Positions 1 through 11,100 of a DNA stretch of 64,000 nucleotides are shown in pieces. The stretch's first letter is position 1, and each line of letters starts with the position of its first letter. The notes below the pieces were generated by a model. That model was not told the DNA's origin, ran no database searches, and was given only the letters and a program-made list of their open reading frames with translations. The position numbers and the translations under genes were made by a program. Source of the stretch: Fusarium oxysporum f. sp. lycopersici 4287 (Eukaryota; Ascomycota; Sordariomycetes; Hypocreales; Nectriaceae); NCBI RefSeq assembly GCF_000149955.1, contig NC_030986.1:553298-617297 (forward strand), written 5' to 3'.

Positions 1-662
1 GGCTTTGGACTTTGGGGTCTCGGGAGTATCGAGCTTTTCAAAGAGCGCTATGGCAGCTCTGGGAATGACACCTGGATATTGGTTAGCAAGCGCAGTCGCC
101 GCTTGTTCGCTTCAACGTACCCATCAGCTCTTGGTCATATTGTTCACCTGGGCCTGAAGTACCCATGGTGTATGATTTGCCAGCACCAGACTGGCCATAT
201 GCCATTAAGGATACATTGTAACCTTGGGTGAAAGCGCCAATGCAGTCCGACACATAATCCCACACACCCTCCTGTTGTGTATCTGAGCTGAAGACTCGGT
301 CAAAAACAAACAGTTTGCGACCTTGAGGGGAATCGATTGCAAGGCTGGTATCGGAGGTCGTTTGGACCATAGCTCGTTGAAATCGCTGCGGAATCAGATC
401 GTATCCAGGATCGTTAGGGTTCAACGGCGGTCGTACTCGAACGGCTGACAACGAACAAGCATTAGTAACCCGAAAGTTTGGTGACAACGGTCGACTTACC
501 GACTTTGACCGCCGTCCGACTTTCGTCGTCTGAGGCTCTGCTCCCGCCTCCAGTCTTGCTCGTCATGCTCAACCTGCTACTGCTTCTAGGATGGGCTCTT
601 GCGATGGCGCTCATGGGCCTTTGAGGGATTCCTCCCGGCGAGGCCGGGGGCGAGGTCGCCAT
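1..662 (-). CDS. Kinesin motor protein, N-terminal part (runs off the left edge)
   Basis: A microtubule motor; this is the first 186 codons only. Exons read 662-500, 444-121 and 71-1. The introns have GTAAGT and GTACGT donors, with TACTAAT- and GCTAAC-like branch sites. Residues 1-54 are a Ser/Pro/Arg-rich, probably disordered extension. The motor domain begins with the VRVRPP strand at about residue 56. The P-loop GQSGAGKS lies at 138-145 and is intact. The start is an ATG after a leader with no in-frame extension. The N-terminal extension with early VRVRPP fits kinesin-3 or kinesin-4 type motors, but the family cannot be settled without the neck and tail outside the window. Kinesin identity is secure; subfamily is not. 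Confidence 0.93.
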
Positions 663-3600
663 GGCTAAGTTGCGAAAGAAATGCGCGGTGTCTCAGTTCT
701 CGTAATCGTCAACGGCGATGTATGTCGCAAAAGCTGTCAAGGCCACAAAGGGCTTCTTTGTATATTGTCTTCCTCGGAGGGAGAAGAGGTCGTCTTTCAG
801 AACGTCATAGATGATTGCAGCGCCACGAGAGTCGTCGGTTGGTGAGGGGATCGCGAAGTGTTCCAGACGGTCTCACGTGCGGCAGTTGACCTTTGGGGGA
901 CTCGTAGAAGTTTCAACGAGTGAGCGCGAGGCGGATGTCGATTGTTTATTCAGACCAGGGGTGTAGGGGGAAAATGTAATTAAACAAGCGACCACGGACG
1001 ATCGGGCGACGGAGTTGTCGAGGGCTGGGTCTAGGTCTGGGCTGGCAATTCCTCGTTCCAGTTGTGGAGCGGGACGTAAGTCGCTAGCGGAGGGGCTTTT
1101 GTCAGGGTGGAATTGGTAAAAGGTGAGAGAAAAGAGCGGAGGAGAAGGGAAGAGAGAAGAAAGCGGTGGGAGAGGAGGTTGTAGATGATGCAGAGGCAGG
1201 AGAAATAACTTCAACGGGCGGGCCGTTGGCTGTTTGATCACTTTTCAGTTCAGGAGTAGAAAAAGCAACAGAAAAAAAGGGACGGGACAGCCTCAAAGTG
1301 GAATCAAGCCCACCAGGGGTAAACTGGACAGTTAGGTTCAGACTTCAGTATCTTCCAGCTTCCTTCGATTCATTTAGGGGACTTTGTCAGTGCCAGCCAA
1401 CACACACTCAGCGGGATGGAGGGCTGTCAAGTCCGCCCCTGGGGGACTAGAGGTACATTAGCGCTGGGCCGGCTCGGGCAACGTTGTCAGGTACCTCGCG
1501 TCTGATGGACGTGATTGCCTGACCCCTGAATCTTAGGGATGGGCTAGTGGCGCTTTAGGTTAGGTGATGGCGGAGAGGGCGCCTACTGGTTGGACAGCTT
1601 CGCTTTAACTGGATCCCTCCCCCGGCGCTGGTAACCTGGTCCGAGCAACCAGGCCCAAGGCCAGTACTTTAGTGGCATGGACCCTCCAAATGGTTTGTAT
1701 GCTTGGACCCTTTGCATCAGTGCCATAATCTGAATAATATTTGGTGATAGTGTTGGAAGAGACTGATTGGGACTTTACTGGACCAATTAAGCTGTGAGAG
1801 TCAGTTCTCATTTCTTTGAAATGTGACATCCAACGTGCTGATTCATGAACCGTATTCCTGAGAAGAAAAAAACTCCATTTGTTCTCGCACTACTTGGCCG
1901 ATCCCAGCTCGACCCAAGCAACAGGCAACGCATCCTCGTGGATGTTGAGAGTTAAACTGCTTAATCAGGCCTTATTTATGATCGTCTTTGCAAGCAACAA
2001 AGTCAAACCAACCACCTCGATTAGTCTCTCGGACCAATTCAAATGCCTCTTCAGCCCGAGGCGATCTTTTCTGTTCTTTCTGTTCAGGGGCCGAATCTAA
2101 TATCCGACGCGTCCAAACTAACTTAGCGGCACATCGTCGCGTTTGTCGGATGGGTATGGCTGGATGTCATCAAACCAATGCAAGAACGGTAACCGATATA
2201 CCGGTTTCACGCCAAGTTTCCATAGAAGAAAAGAATACCGTTAGACATTGACTCAACGGTGAATTTGATGTCTTGTGTCGTCGACAGAGTTTTCAACGTC
2301 CCCTCTCGATGCGTTGTCAACTTGACCCATATCGAAACTTACCTTGCGGTTATGGCGGTCACGCAGCAAAATACATATGCAAGTACCTTGATATCACGAA
2401 CATCGACGCGTATCACTCTGCAGACAATGCTACACGGAATGCACCAGCAACCGCCCCATGCACACCATCCCGTTTAACAATTTCGTTGCTTTTGGCGCCC
2501 GAGACAACTATCAAGATCCCTCCGATAACTAACCCATCAACCATCTCCTTTAACTTTCGTCCCATCTACTGTTACAGTAAGATCCAGGGTCTAAGACGAT
2601 CGTCTCCTAAATAATCGGGCAGATAATTAATAACCTGAGACTTTCTCTTCAGCGCTTTACCCATGTCCCTCTGAGCCTAGCCTGGAGCTCACATGGCGCC
2701 CCATTTGAAGCGAGGTCTCTTGGTCGATTAGTTACGGAGTATTGAATGGCATCATTTCGCGACATGAGAAGCAAAATGTGGAAACAGTTACTGTGACCGG
2801 CATGGTTTCTGTCCGCGTTTGGAGTCGTATTCAACTGCGGAAGCAAATCGCGGGGGTCAAACACACCACGCCCACGGTATGTTTCAGGTCCAAGCCCCCA
2901 CTCCTAATCCCAATGAAACCTTGATACTTCGAACCTGTTACTATCATTTCTTCTTTTGAACAATCTTACATGACCTGACAAGTGTTCAACGGTGAGCTAT
3001 CATAGGTTATGAACTGTTGGTCCTTGTTAGACTCTCTTGTCTGCCTGGCAAGGCCATTGTTACATTAAGATATCAGGCACTGCATGTCTGATTGTCCGAG
3101 ACACTTCGTCTCACCAAAGGAAAGCCACTTGGTCAATGGAACGCATGCATGTTGCCAGCATGAACTACCGGAGACCTCGGCGGTTGAGCCTGTCTTATTC
3201 GTCAGCCTTAAGAATTTCGTTCTCGCTTGTTGCTTCATAAAATCGCCAGGGATCTTGGTTGTCACAGTAGCTGTCAATGGTCGGCTTATCCACTATCAAA
3301 ACAACAGGGCTGGTGCTCAGTCGGTGCCACTGAGAAAATGTCTTCACGAGAAAACGAGTCAAGAATTGAACTCTTGGAGTGGACAGACACCATGGAAACG
3401 GATATAAGATGTGGATTGTGTTAACTTCCTATACCTCCACTTCGCTAGTTGGATCTACCAAACACACTGCTGATTACCACGATATAGCTCCAAACACTGC
3501 TATATAAACTATTAGCTTGGTAATAGTCCAACTGTTCACAGAGCCCTGTGATTAAACATGAAACTTTTGTTATCGCAATGTTACTGTTCCTTTGCAGGAT

Positions 3601-4791
3601 AGACCATCTCTATATTTATCCCTGTCCCTACCCTGAGCCGTCCATATTCCATGAATTATAGACACTGACTCTTGCTTCGACTTTCTTTTGACAACCGCCA
3701 CGATGTTGTGCCTCCTCATTGAGACTTTACAACGTCACGATGTGACGTTGCGCAGCTTGGTTACTGACGCATGTTGTGTTCGCTAAACAGCTTCCCCTGT
3801 CGAGGAACGGCACTGAAGGTTGAAGCTTGCATCACGGAGAGAAGGTAGTCGGAGAATGAGAGACGAGTCAGTATGCATATGATGTATCATCAATAAAGCA
3901 GCGTGATATAGCACAGGATTCTGACTTACACATAAGCTTCAATCCTCGCCGTTGAGATCGTCATCAAATGGACTTCGCTTCGGAGTATCGTCTATATCTT
4001 AGGCTATAATCGACGGTATTATTATATTTTCGACCAAGTCTTATCATTATGCTAAGGAATACGTTTTGTTTTCCTGGGATCAAATACGAGATGATGCCTC
4101 CTTTGAGGATTTCTCTTTTCTCCTCCGTGCCTCAAGTGATCGTGGCTTGCGAGGATCACCTGGACTACATGCCTATGGAACTCTGTCACCACTGAGGGAA
4201 GTTCGCAGTTATGATTGGAGAACTGATACTTGCATGGAACGTAAACTTGGAGATCAGCGGTGACTATCGTGGATACTGTACTCTGTAGATGTTGTGCTAT
4301 TCCGAAAAATGGCATGAACTTGGCACTGTCCTAATCTTTTTGACCAATTTTATCAAGGAAGCACAAGCCCTCATGCGGAAGCAAGCCGCTGGAAGGTCAT
4401 ATGATGACTGCCAAATTGTGACAAGAAAGTGTATGGAGAAGATAACAAGACGAATAGTTCTTGTCCAGTCTCACGAGAGCTATAGGTTACTCTACATATA
4501 CGCAGCCGAGATCTGTGATAGACTAAAACAAATTACTACACTGATCAATGGCTACCACTCAACAAGGGCATGAAGCCATGCGTAACATGACTTTATTGTA
4601 TCTCATATCTCATTTTCACTCGGTAGTGGTGAGGTGGCAAGCTCCTTAACAGCTACACGTGACTTTGGCGTTTTTCGTGTGCCATCCAGACCAAGGTCGT
4701 CGCGTCACAGCGCGCCCCGCCATTGACCGTAGAGAGCCTCAACTTCAAATTAACGATCATCAATGGTAATCGTCCAAATATCGCAAACAAA
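663..4791. other. 4.1 kb gene-poor region between kinesin and EME1
   Basis: This holds the divergent promoters of the kinesin and EME1. Purine-rich sequence at about 1080-1180 would be a CT-rich leader for the kinesin. No reading frame here is convincing: open stretches are 60-120 codons, many lack an ATG, and none shows a domain I recognise. A 94-codon plus-strand frame at 4289-4573 has helix-like composition (KITRR, EICDRLKQITTLI) and could be a gene relic. I would not call it a gene. Confidence 0.6.
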
Positions 4792-6822
4792 ATGGCGCCC
4801 GATGTGATTGATCTCATCTCATCGAGCCCGCCACCAAGCCAGTCCATTCCACCCTCTGCACAAGTACCCGAGACCAATCACATCGTTGAACCAGAGAAGC
4901 GACACCTGCCAAGCATCGACGCAACCCATTCTGTATCACCTGGACTATTTCTCTCCGATGATTTCGATACAACGATAGACCTCGATGAGTCAATATTGGT
5001 CGATTCAAACCCGAACAAAAGACGATGTCTTTATCCCCCAGCGCAACCACCTCCGCTCAAGCGCGTTTCTCCAGCTCCAGAACCTCAAACAATTCTCCCG
5101 CCAGTGCGAACGAATGGGAATGGGCGAGCTTCTGTCGCTTCTGACCCTATAGAACTTACGAGTTCTCCAATATTTGCATCACATAGCCAGCTGGAACCTT
5201 CGACATATACTGGCAAACCTTCGACAGATACTATCAGCAAGCCCACTAAACAACCGCTTGACGCTGAAGACTCTGATCCTTTCGCAAGTTCACCACAACC
5301 AGTGCGACGATCGCCTCCAAAGCCCAAGCCACTCGCAAGACCTATAGAATCTTCCGACCCTTTCGCAAGTTCACCCCACCAAGCGCCGGTAACGACCAAG
5401 GTGCCCGAGGCTATCATAACATCACCGCCTGCGCCTCCGCCGAAACCTGCACCAAAGCCAGCCCCAAAGAAGAATGCCACATGGGATCCAATCTCTAGTT
5501 CGGCGCCAGATGTCTTCTCTTTCGATTCATCACCGCCACGGAAGAACAATAACGTTATTAACATTGACGACTCCGATGGCGGGGACGGTTCCGAGGATGA
5601 ATTGCCAGATATCGCTTCTTTCGATGTTGCCAAGATGCGACGTCGATCGCAACTTCAGCGCTCACAAAGCGATGTTGGATCATCAAGATCTCGAACAAAG
5701 CCCGCAGCTTCGAATACAAAGTCAGCAGCAGAGCGAGCACGAGAAAAAGAAGCAAAGGCAGCAGCCAAAGAAGTCGAAAAAGAGACCAAACGACGAGAGA
5801 AACAGGAAGCCAAGGAAGCCAAACTTCGCGAGAAGGAACGCGCTGCCGCGTTGGCAGAGGTCAACAAGCTACGTACAGACAAGAAGGTTTCAACGCCAGA
5901 AATGATGGTCGATATCCCTTCGAGTCTAAATGCCACGGTCACAACTGAACTTCAGACCATGCTAGAACCTTTTGATGTGCAGTACACAATTTGGAATAGC
6001 CCGGTCGACAATGTGATCAAATGGCGAAGAAAGGTTCGCAGTCGATACAACGACGAGATTGGTCTCTGGGAGCCAATTCCTCTTCGCCTTGAGGATGAGA
6101 AGCATGCTCTCGTTGTGATGCATGCCGATGAGTTTGTGAAGCTGGCGCAGGACGACCAGATTTCAACTCATGTTGGCAAGATGCAAAGACATTTTGCTGA
6201 TCATTCTCTCGTCTACTTGATTGAGGGCCTCACACCCTGGATGCGCAAGAACAGAAACCTTCGTAATCGTCAATTTACATCGAACGTTCGCGCTCAAGAG
6301 GCTGCGGCTTCTACTGCAGGTCGTCGACGAAACAACCCCCCTCCGGAATACGTATCCGAGGAGTTAATCGAAGATGCGTTGTTGCAATTGCAGGTGATGC
6401 ATGAGGTCTTGATCCATCACACTATGATACCGATGGAAACAGCCGAGCAGATCCTCACATTCACGCAGCACATCTCGACAATACCATATCGAAAACAACG
6501 CGACATTGCGACACTTGGAGCAGGGTTTTGCATGGAGAGCGGACAAGTCAAGACAGGCGAGGACGCCAAAGACACCTACGTTCGTATGTTGCAGGAGATT
6601 GTCCGAGTCACGGCCCCCATTGCATATGGAGTCGCGGCGGAATTTGGCACCGTCAGCAGTCTGGTTCGAGGCTTAGAAGAGCGCGGGCCAACCCTTCTCG
6701 AAGGCGTGAAGAAGAGCGCAAACAAAGATGGTGCTTTCACAGATCGCATGGTTGGCCAAGCAGTAAGTCGACGCATGTACAAAGTTTTCACGGGAGTGGA
6801 CGAGACAAGCACAGATGTTTAA
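4792..6822 (+). CDS. eme1: EME1/MMS4-type subunit of the MUS81 structure-specific endonuclease
   Basis: A single-exon, 676-residue protein, the non-catalytic partner of MUS81, which cleaves branched DNA such as flaps, stalled forks and nicked Holliday junctions in the nucleus. The first roughly 300 residues are disordered and rich in Ser, Pro and acidic patches, starting with a SUMO-interaction-like string (VIDLISSS). A Lys/Glu/Ala-rich probable coiled coil covers about 310-365. The ERCC4-like nuclease-fold domain runs from about 370 (MMVDIPSSLN) to the C-terminus and ends in a helix-hairpin-helix-like region. The usual ERCC4 active-site pattern ERKxxxD is not seen, as expected for an EME1 subunit. 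The start was placed at the ATG in ACAAAATGG, because the 23 codons upstream look like leader. It converges on the phosphatase gene 266 bp downstream. Confidence 0.88.
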   Translation: MAPDVIDLISSSPPPSQSIPPSAQVPETNHIVEPEKRHLPSIDATHSVSPGLFLSDDFDTTIDLDESILVDSNPNKRRCLYPPAQPPPLKRVSPAPEPQTILPPVRTNGNGRASVASDPIELTSSPIFASHSQLEPSTYTGKPSTDTISKPTKQPLDAEDSDPFASSPQPVRRSPPKPKPLARPIESSDPFASSPHQAPVTTKVPEAIITSPPAPPPKPAPKPAPKKNATWDPISSSAPDVFSFDSSPPRKNNNVINIDDSDGGDGSEDELPDIASFDVAKMRRRSQLQRSQSDVGSSRSRTKPAASNTKSAAERAREKEAKAAAKEVEKETKRREKQEAKEAKLREKERAAALAEVNKLRTDKKVSTPEMMVDIPSSLNATVTTELQTMLEPFDVQYTIWNSPVDNVIKWRRKVRSRYNDEIGLWEPIPLRLEDEKHALVVMHADEFVKLAQDDQISTHVGKMQRHFADHSLVYLIEGLTPWMRKNRNLRNRQFTSNVRAQEAAASTAGRRRNNPPPEYVSEELIEDALLQLQVMHEVLIHHTMIPMETAEQILTFTQHISTIPYRKQRDIATLGAGFCMESGQVKTGEDAKDTYVRMLQEIVRVTAPIAYGVAAEFGTVSSLVRGLEERGPTLLEGVKKSANKDGAFTDRMVGQAVSRRMYKVFTGVDETSTDV

Positions 6823-7088
6823 ATAGTGTGTATTATGTATTATATGTAATGATTCTATGAAGACCATCGATCATGATACGATGCAGTTCTAATGAGACCT
6901 ATGAGTTCATCGTTAGCTAGTGTTACCATAGAAATGACAACAAAGATGATTTGTGAACAAGCTGTCAGACAGCGGTTGGACAAAATTGTTTCCACATTGT
7001 GTATTTCAGTACAGGTCTGTGTAATTGCTTCTTCATCATAAAGCTTGGGTGTGTTGTGAGTAAAAGAAGAAAATTTTGAACATACCAT

Positions 7089-7841
7089 TTAGCGAGATAC
7101 GATGTCCTCATCTTCGAGCTTGCGCTTTCGCGATGTTGGCTTGAAGAATGAGTCCATCGTCTTTTGTTTCGCGTCGAACTTGGCGCTGCCAATTCCGCCC
7201 CGGGTCTTTCTCAGACCTTTGAGGTGGTCGACGCTGTTGGTCTTCACGACGCGCATCTGGAGATGCTTGTCGGAAGAGTCACGCGTGATGAGGGCCTCGA
7301 TGTAGCCGGTGTTGCTCCATGAAGGGCGCACGAAACCAGATGTCTGACCTTCCAGTTCGGCATCTGGACCAGCAGATGAGGAGGTTCTGTCCCGGAGTGC
7401 TTTGTAAAAAGTACCGAGAATGATACCGTGAGCGACGATGCAGACGGTCGAGTCTTCGTGCAATCGAGGTAAATGCTCGTCCAAGAAAACATCAGCCCTC
7501 TTCCTCATCGCCTGCGGTGTCTCAGAGCCCTCATGCTTCATCGCAGCCCCAAACTTGGTGCCCTCACCCGTCCCAAAGTCCTTCTCCCTCAGCTCCGGCA
7601 CCTGAATCAATTTCAGGTCCTTCGCGCGTTTCTGCGCATCGAGGATAGCCTGGGCGGTATGCACCGCGCGGCTGAGGTTCGACGAGAAGATGCGATCAAT
7701 GGCGACGTGCTCAGAGAGGTGAGATGCTAGCCGTTGAGCTTGCATGACGCCGTGGGCAGTCAAGGCTGAGTCGCGAGACCCGGCATAGAGGTTTGCGACG
7801 TTGTCGACTGTCTCTCCATGGCGTATGAGGAAGAGACGCAT
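7089..7841 (-). CDS. Histidine phosphatase (phosphoglycerate-mutase-like) with C-terminal PIP box
   Basis: A single-exon, 250-residue protein. The catalytic RHGET motif is at residues 7-11, and the second active-site histidine follows in VAHGI in the C-terminal half of the domain. These are the signatures of branch-2/cofactor-independent mutase-like phosphatases; the substrate cannot be told. The tail, from about residue 210, is basic and contains QKTMDSFF (226-233). This matches the PCNA-interacting consensus Q-x-x-[MLI]-x-x-F-F, and it is followed at once by a nuclear-localisation-like RKRKLEDED. The start was placed at the ATG two codons before LFLIRHGE; the frame extends upstream only through a GTG. 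Two upstream ORFs precede it. It converges on EME1. Fold and catalytic family are secure; PCNA binding is inference. Confidence 0.87.
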   Translation of the reverse strand: MRLFLIRHGETVDNVANLYAGSRDSALTAHGVMQAQRLASHLSEHVAIDRIFSSNLSRAVHTAQAILDAQKRAKDLKLIQVPELREKDFGTGEGTKFGAAMKHEGSETPQAMRKRADVFLDEHLPRLHEDSTVCIVAHGIILGTFYKALRDRTSSSAGPDAELEGQTSGFVRPSWSNTGYIEALITRDSSDKHLQMRVVKTNSVDHLKGLRKTRGGIGSAKFDAKQKTMDSFFKPTSRKRKLEDEDIVSR

Positions 7842-7843
7842 CG

Positions 7844-7885
7844 TTACATCGTTCAGGAAGGCCACGCCAGAAGCAAGCTGGGCAT
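7844..7885 (-). promoter_or_regulatory. Two upstream ORFs, one a start-stop element
   Basis: A 10-codon uORF runs from ATG 7885 to TGA 7853, out of frame with the phosphatase. A bare ATG-TAA (7849-7844) follows, two bases before the main ATG at 7841. Scanning ribosomes would meet both first, so translation of the phosphatase is probably damped or conditional. This holds only if transcription starts upstream of 7885. Confidence 0.6.
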
Positions 7886-8176
7886 GATGATTGTTGATGG
7901 TTGAGAGAGCTGGAGGAGAAAAAAGTCAGAAATTTGTAGTGCAGATTTCGTGCTGACTCATCAGATTTGAGGCTAGACCTTAAGTGAGCTAGCTCCAATT
8001 GAGCACTCGGAATTTTCGCTTCATGTCAATGCGCAACATTATTGGCCAACTAAATCGTGAAATTCGTAAAGCTAAACAAGACAAAACTCCGAACTAATCA
8101 TACAAATTTCCAATCCCAAAATTCCCAAGATATAATTCATTAAGAGATACCCCATTAATCAATCATTAAAAGCTGT

Positions 8177-11100
8177 TTATTTCTTACCGGTGACTGTGCC
8201 GACGACGTCACCAAGACCAAGGCTGCCGAGGATCTTCTTGAGGCCAAGACCTCCGAGAAGACCATCGAGCAGACCACCAAGACCAAGACCGTTAAGCTGA
8301 AGACATTGTTAGCAAGATGATCAATTGATTGTGACGACGAATGGTTGAAACATACCAGAGGACCCAGGATGGGACCGAGAAGCTTGCCAACAAGGCCAAG
8401 CACACCGCTGAGCAATAGACCAACAGCAGCGACAATCTGGAAGAGAGGCTCGGCAAGGAGACCCCAGAGAGGGTTGATCTCCTTCTTGGCGTGAGGCATA
8501 CCTTCAAGCTTGCGCTTGCCCTCCTCAATGGTGGTTTGAATCTCAGTAGAGAGCTATTATCTTGTTAGCGAGTGCTTCAGGGTATGGGAACGTGATACTA
8601 ACCTCCTTGAGCAAGTTGGCAAGGTGAGCCTCCTCGGGAGTGGCCTCACCACCAGCAACCTTCTGCTTAGCGTTGCGAGCGATACGGCCATCGGGGTCAA
8701 GACCACGGATGATGCCATTGGTCTCAGTCAAGATCTTACCACCATCCTCGATGAGAGGCTTGACCTGTCGGACAAGTTCCTCCTCATCACGATCCTCAGG
8801 CTTCTGAGCCTCAGCAGCGCTGATCTTGTCGTTGATGGACTTGCAGATGGGTCGGAGCCTCTCAAGGGTTTGCTCAATCTGGTAAGCCAGTTGTTGAGCG
8901 AGCTTCTTGTTCTTCTCAGCCTCCTCGGTCTTCTTGGCCTCCTCGGCCTCAGCCTGCTCGCGCTTGAGTCTCTCCTCCTCAGTCTCGCCCTCGGGCTCGG
9001 GCTCCTCCTCCTTGGGGATGTCCTCGAGAAGAGAGACGTGACCGATGACGGAACCCTTCTGGTTGAAGACATCGCCGTCCTCATCGATCTCCTTGCCAGC
9101 GCAGTCGAGAAGCTCACCGCTGGTAAGCTTGCCGATGATGTTGCCATCAGCGTCAACGACGTTACCCTCGCGGTTCACCTTTCGGCCAGCCAGAGGGTTG
9201 TGCTTCTGCTCCTTCTCAGGCTCCTCCCAGCGCTCAGCCTTGCCAATGACATTACCGTTGGAGTCGGTGATCTCACCGTCATCATCAACAGCGCGTCCAG
9301 CAAGAGCCTTAGCGTCACCAATGACAAGTCGGCCAACAACCTCACCAGCTCCGTTGACGACCTTACCGTCCTTGCCGACGGTGCAGTTCTTGAGCTGGGC
9401 GAAGGGGCCCTCCTTCTTACCACCGCGCTCGCCCTCAGAGACGAGCTCGGCCTTGCCAATGATGTCGCCAGACTCACTTCGGATGTTTCCATCCTTGTCA
9501 GACATGCGTCCGACAAGCTTCTGGACATCACCCTCAATGACACGGCCGTAGATCTCGCCAGACTCGCTGACGAGGTTACCGGCCTTGTTGACGCGCTTGC
9601 CAGCAAGAGCAGATTTGTCGACGGGCTTCTCCTCCTCAACTTCAGGAGCCTCCCAGCGCTTGGCCTTACCGACAGTGTTGCCACGGCGGTCGAGAATGTC
9701 ACCATCCTCATCGACCTCGCTGCCCTTGAGCTGCTTGGGGTCACCCTCGATGACCTCACCAACCTGCTCGCCCTGGTACATGACACGACCATCAGACTCG
9801 ACGGTGGCGCCGGGGAAGTGCTCGAAGGGAGCGGATGACTTGTCCTCACGCTCAGAGACAGAGACGGGCTCGGCCTTGCCAATAACCTCGCCGGAGTCGT
9901 TCCAGATGTTACCATTCTCGTCGGCGCGCTTGCCAACAAGCTCCTTCAGTTCACCCTCAACAACCTTGCCGACGACAGTACCGTTGGCATCGACGAGCTT
10001 GCCGACCTTGTTAACCTTGGAGCCCTTGAGGATGGAGCGATCCTTCTTCTGGACGCGGTCCCACTCAGCGAGGGGCTCAGCCTGGCCGACGACCTTGCCG
10101 TCTCTCCAGATCTTGCCATTCTCATCAGCCTTGAGGCCAACGAGCTGTCGGATCTCACCCTCGGTGACCTTGCCGATGGTGTCTCCCTTGTCGTTGGTGA
10201 GACCACCCTCCTTGTCGACAACAGCTCCCTTGAGGATGGAGAAGTCCTTCTGCTCACCACGCTCCCATTCGGGAAGAGGCTCAGCCTTACCAACGGCCTT
10301 ACCGGTCTTGTCCCAGATGGTACCTTGGTCGTCAGAAGCCAAGCCGATGAGCTGCTTGATCTCGCCCTCAACGACCTTACCGAAGAGGTGACCCTTCTCG
10401 TTGACGAGGTTTCCGTTCTTGTCAACAGTGGTGCCCTTTAGGATGCTGTAATCCTTCTGCTCACCACGCTCCCACTCAGGAAGAGGCTCGGCCTTTCCGA
10501 CCTTCTTGCCAGTCCTGTCCCAAATAGTACCCTGCTCATCAGCAGTGAGGCCAATGAGTTGCTTGATCTCGCCTTCAGTGACCTTGCCGATGAGGTGGCC
10601 CTTGTCGTTGACGAGGTTACCCTCCTTGTCGACGGTGGTACCCTTGAGGATGGAGAAGTCAAGCTGCTCGCGGTCCCACTCGGGGATGGGCTCAGCCTTG
10701 CCAAGCTGCTTGCCGGTCTTGTCCCAGATGACACCTTGGTCGTCACTGCTGAGGCCGATGAGTTGCTTGAGCTCTCCCTCGACAACCTTGCCGAGCTTGT
10801 CGCCCTTCTCGTTGACGAGGTTGCCCTCCTTGTCGACGGTGGTGCCCTTGAGGATGGAGAAGTCGAGCTCCTTGGCAGCCTCCTCGCCCTCAGCAGCCTT
10901 CTCTTCAACGGCCTCTTCGCCCTCGGCGGCCTTGTCCTTGGCCTCCTCAGTGGCATCGCCAGTAACTTCCTCGCCCTCGGCAACCTTGCCTTCGGCGGTC
11001 TCCTCACCTTCAGCAAGCTTTCCTTCAGCGGCCTCTTCGCCTTCGGCAACCTTGCCTTCAGCAGTCTCTTCACCCTCGACTGCCTTGCTCTTGGCATCCT

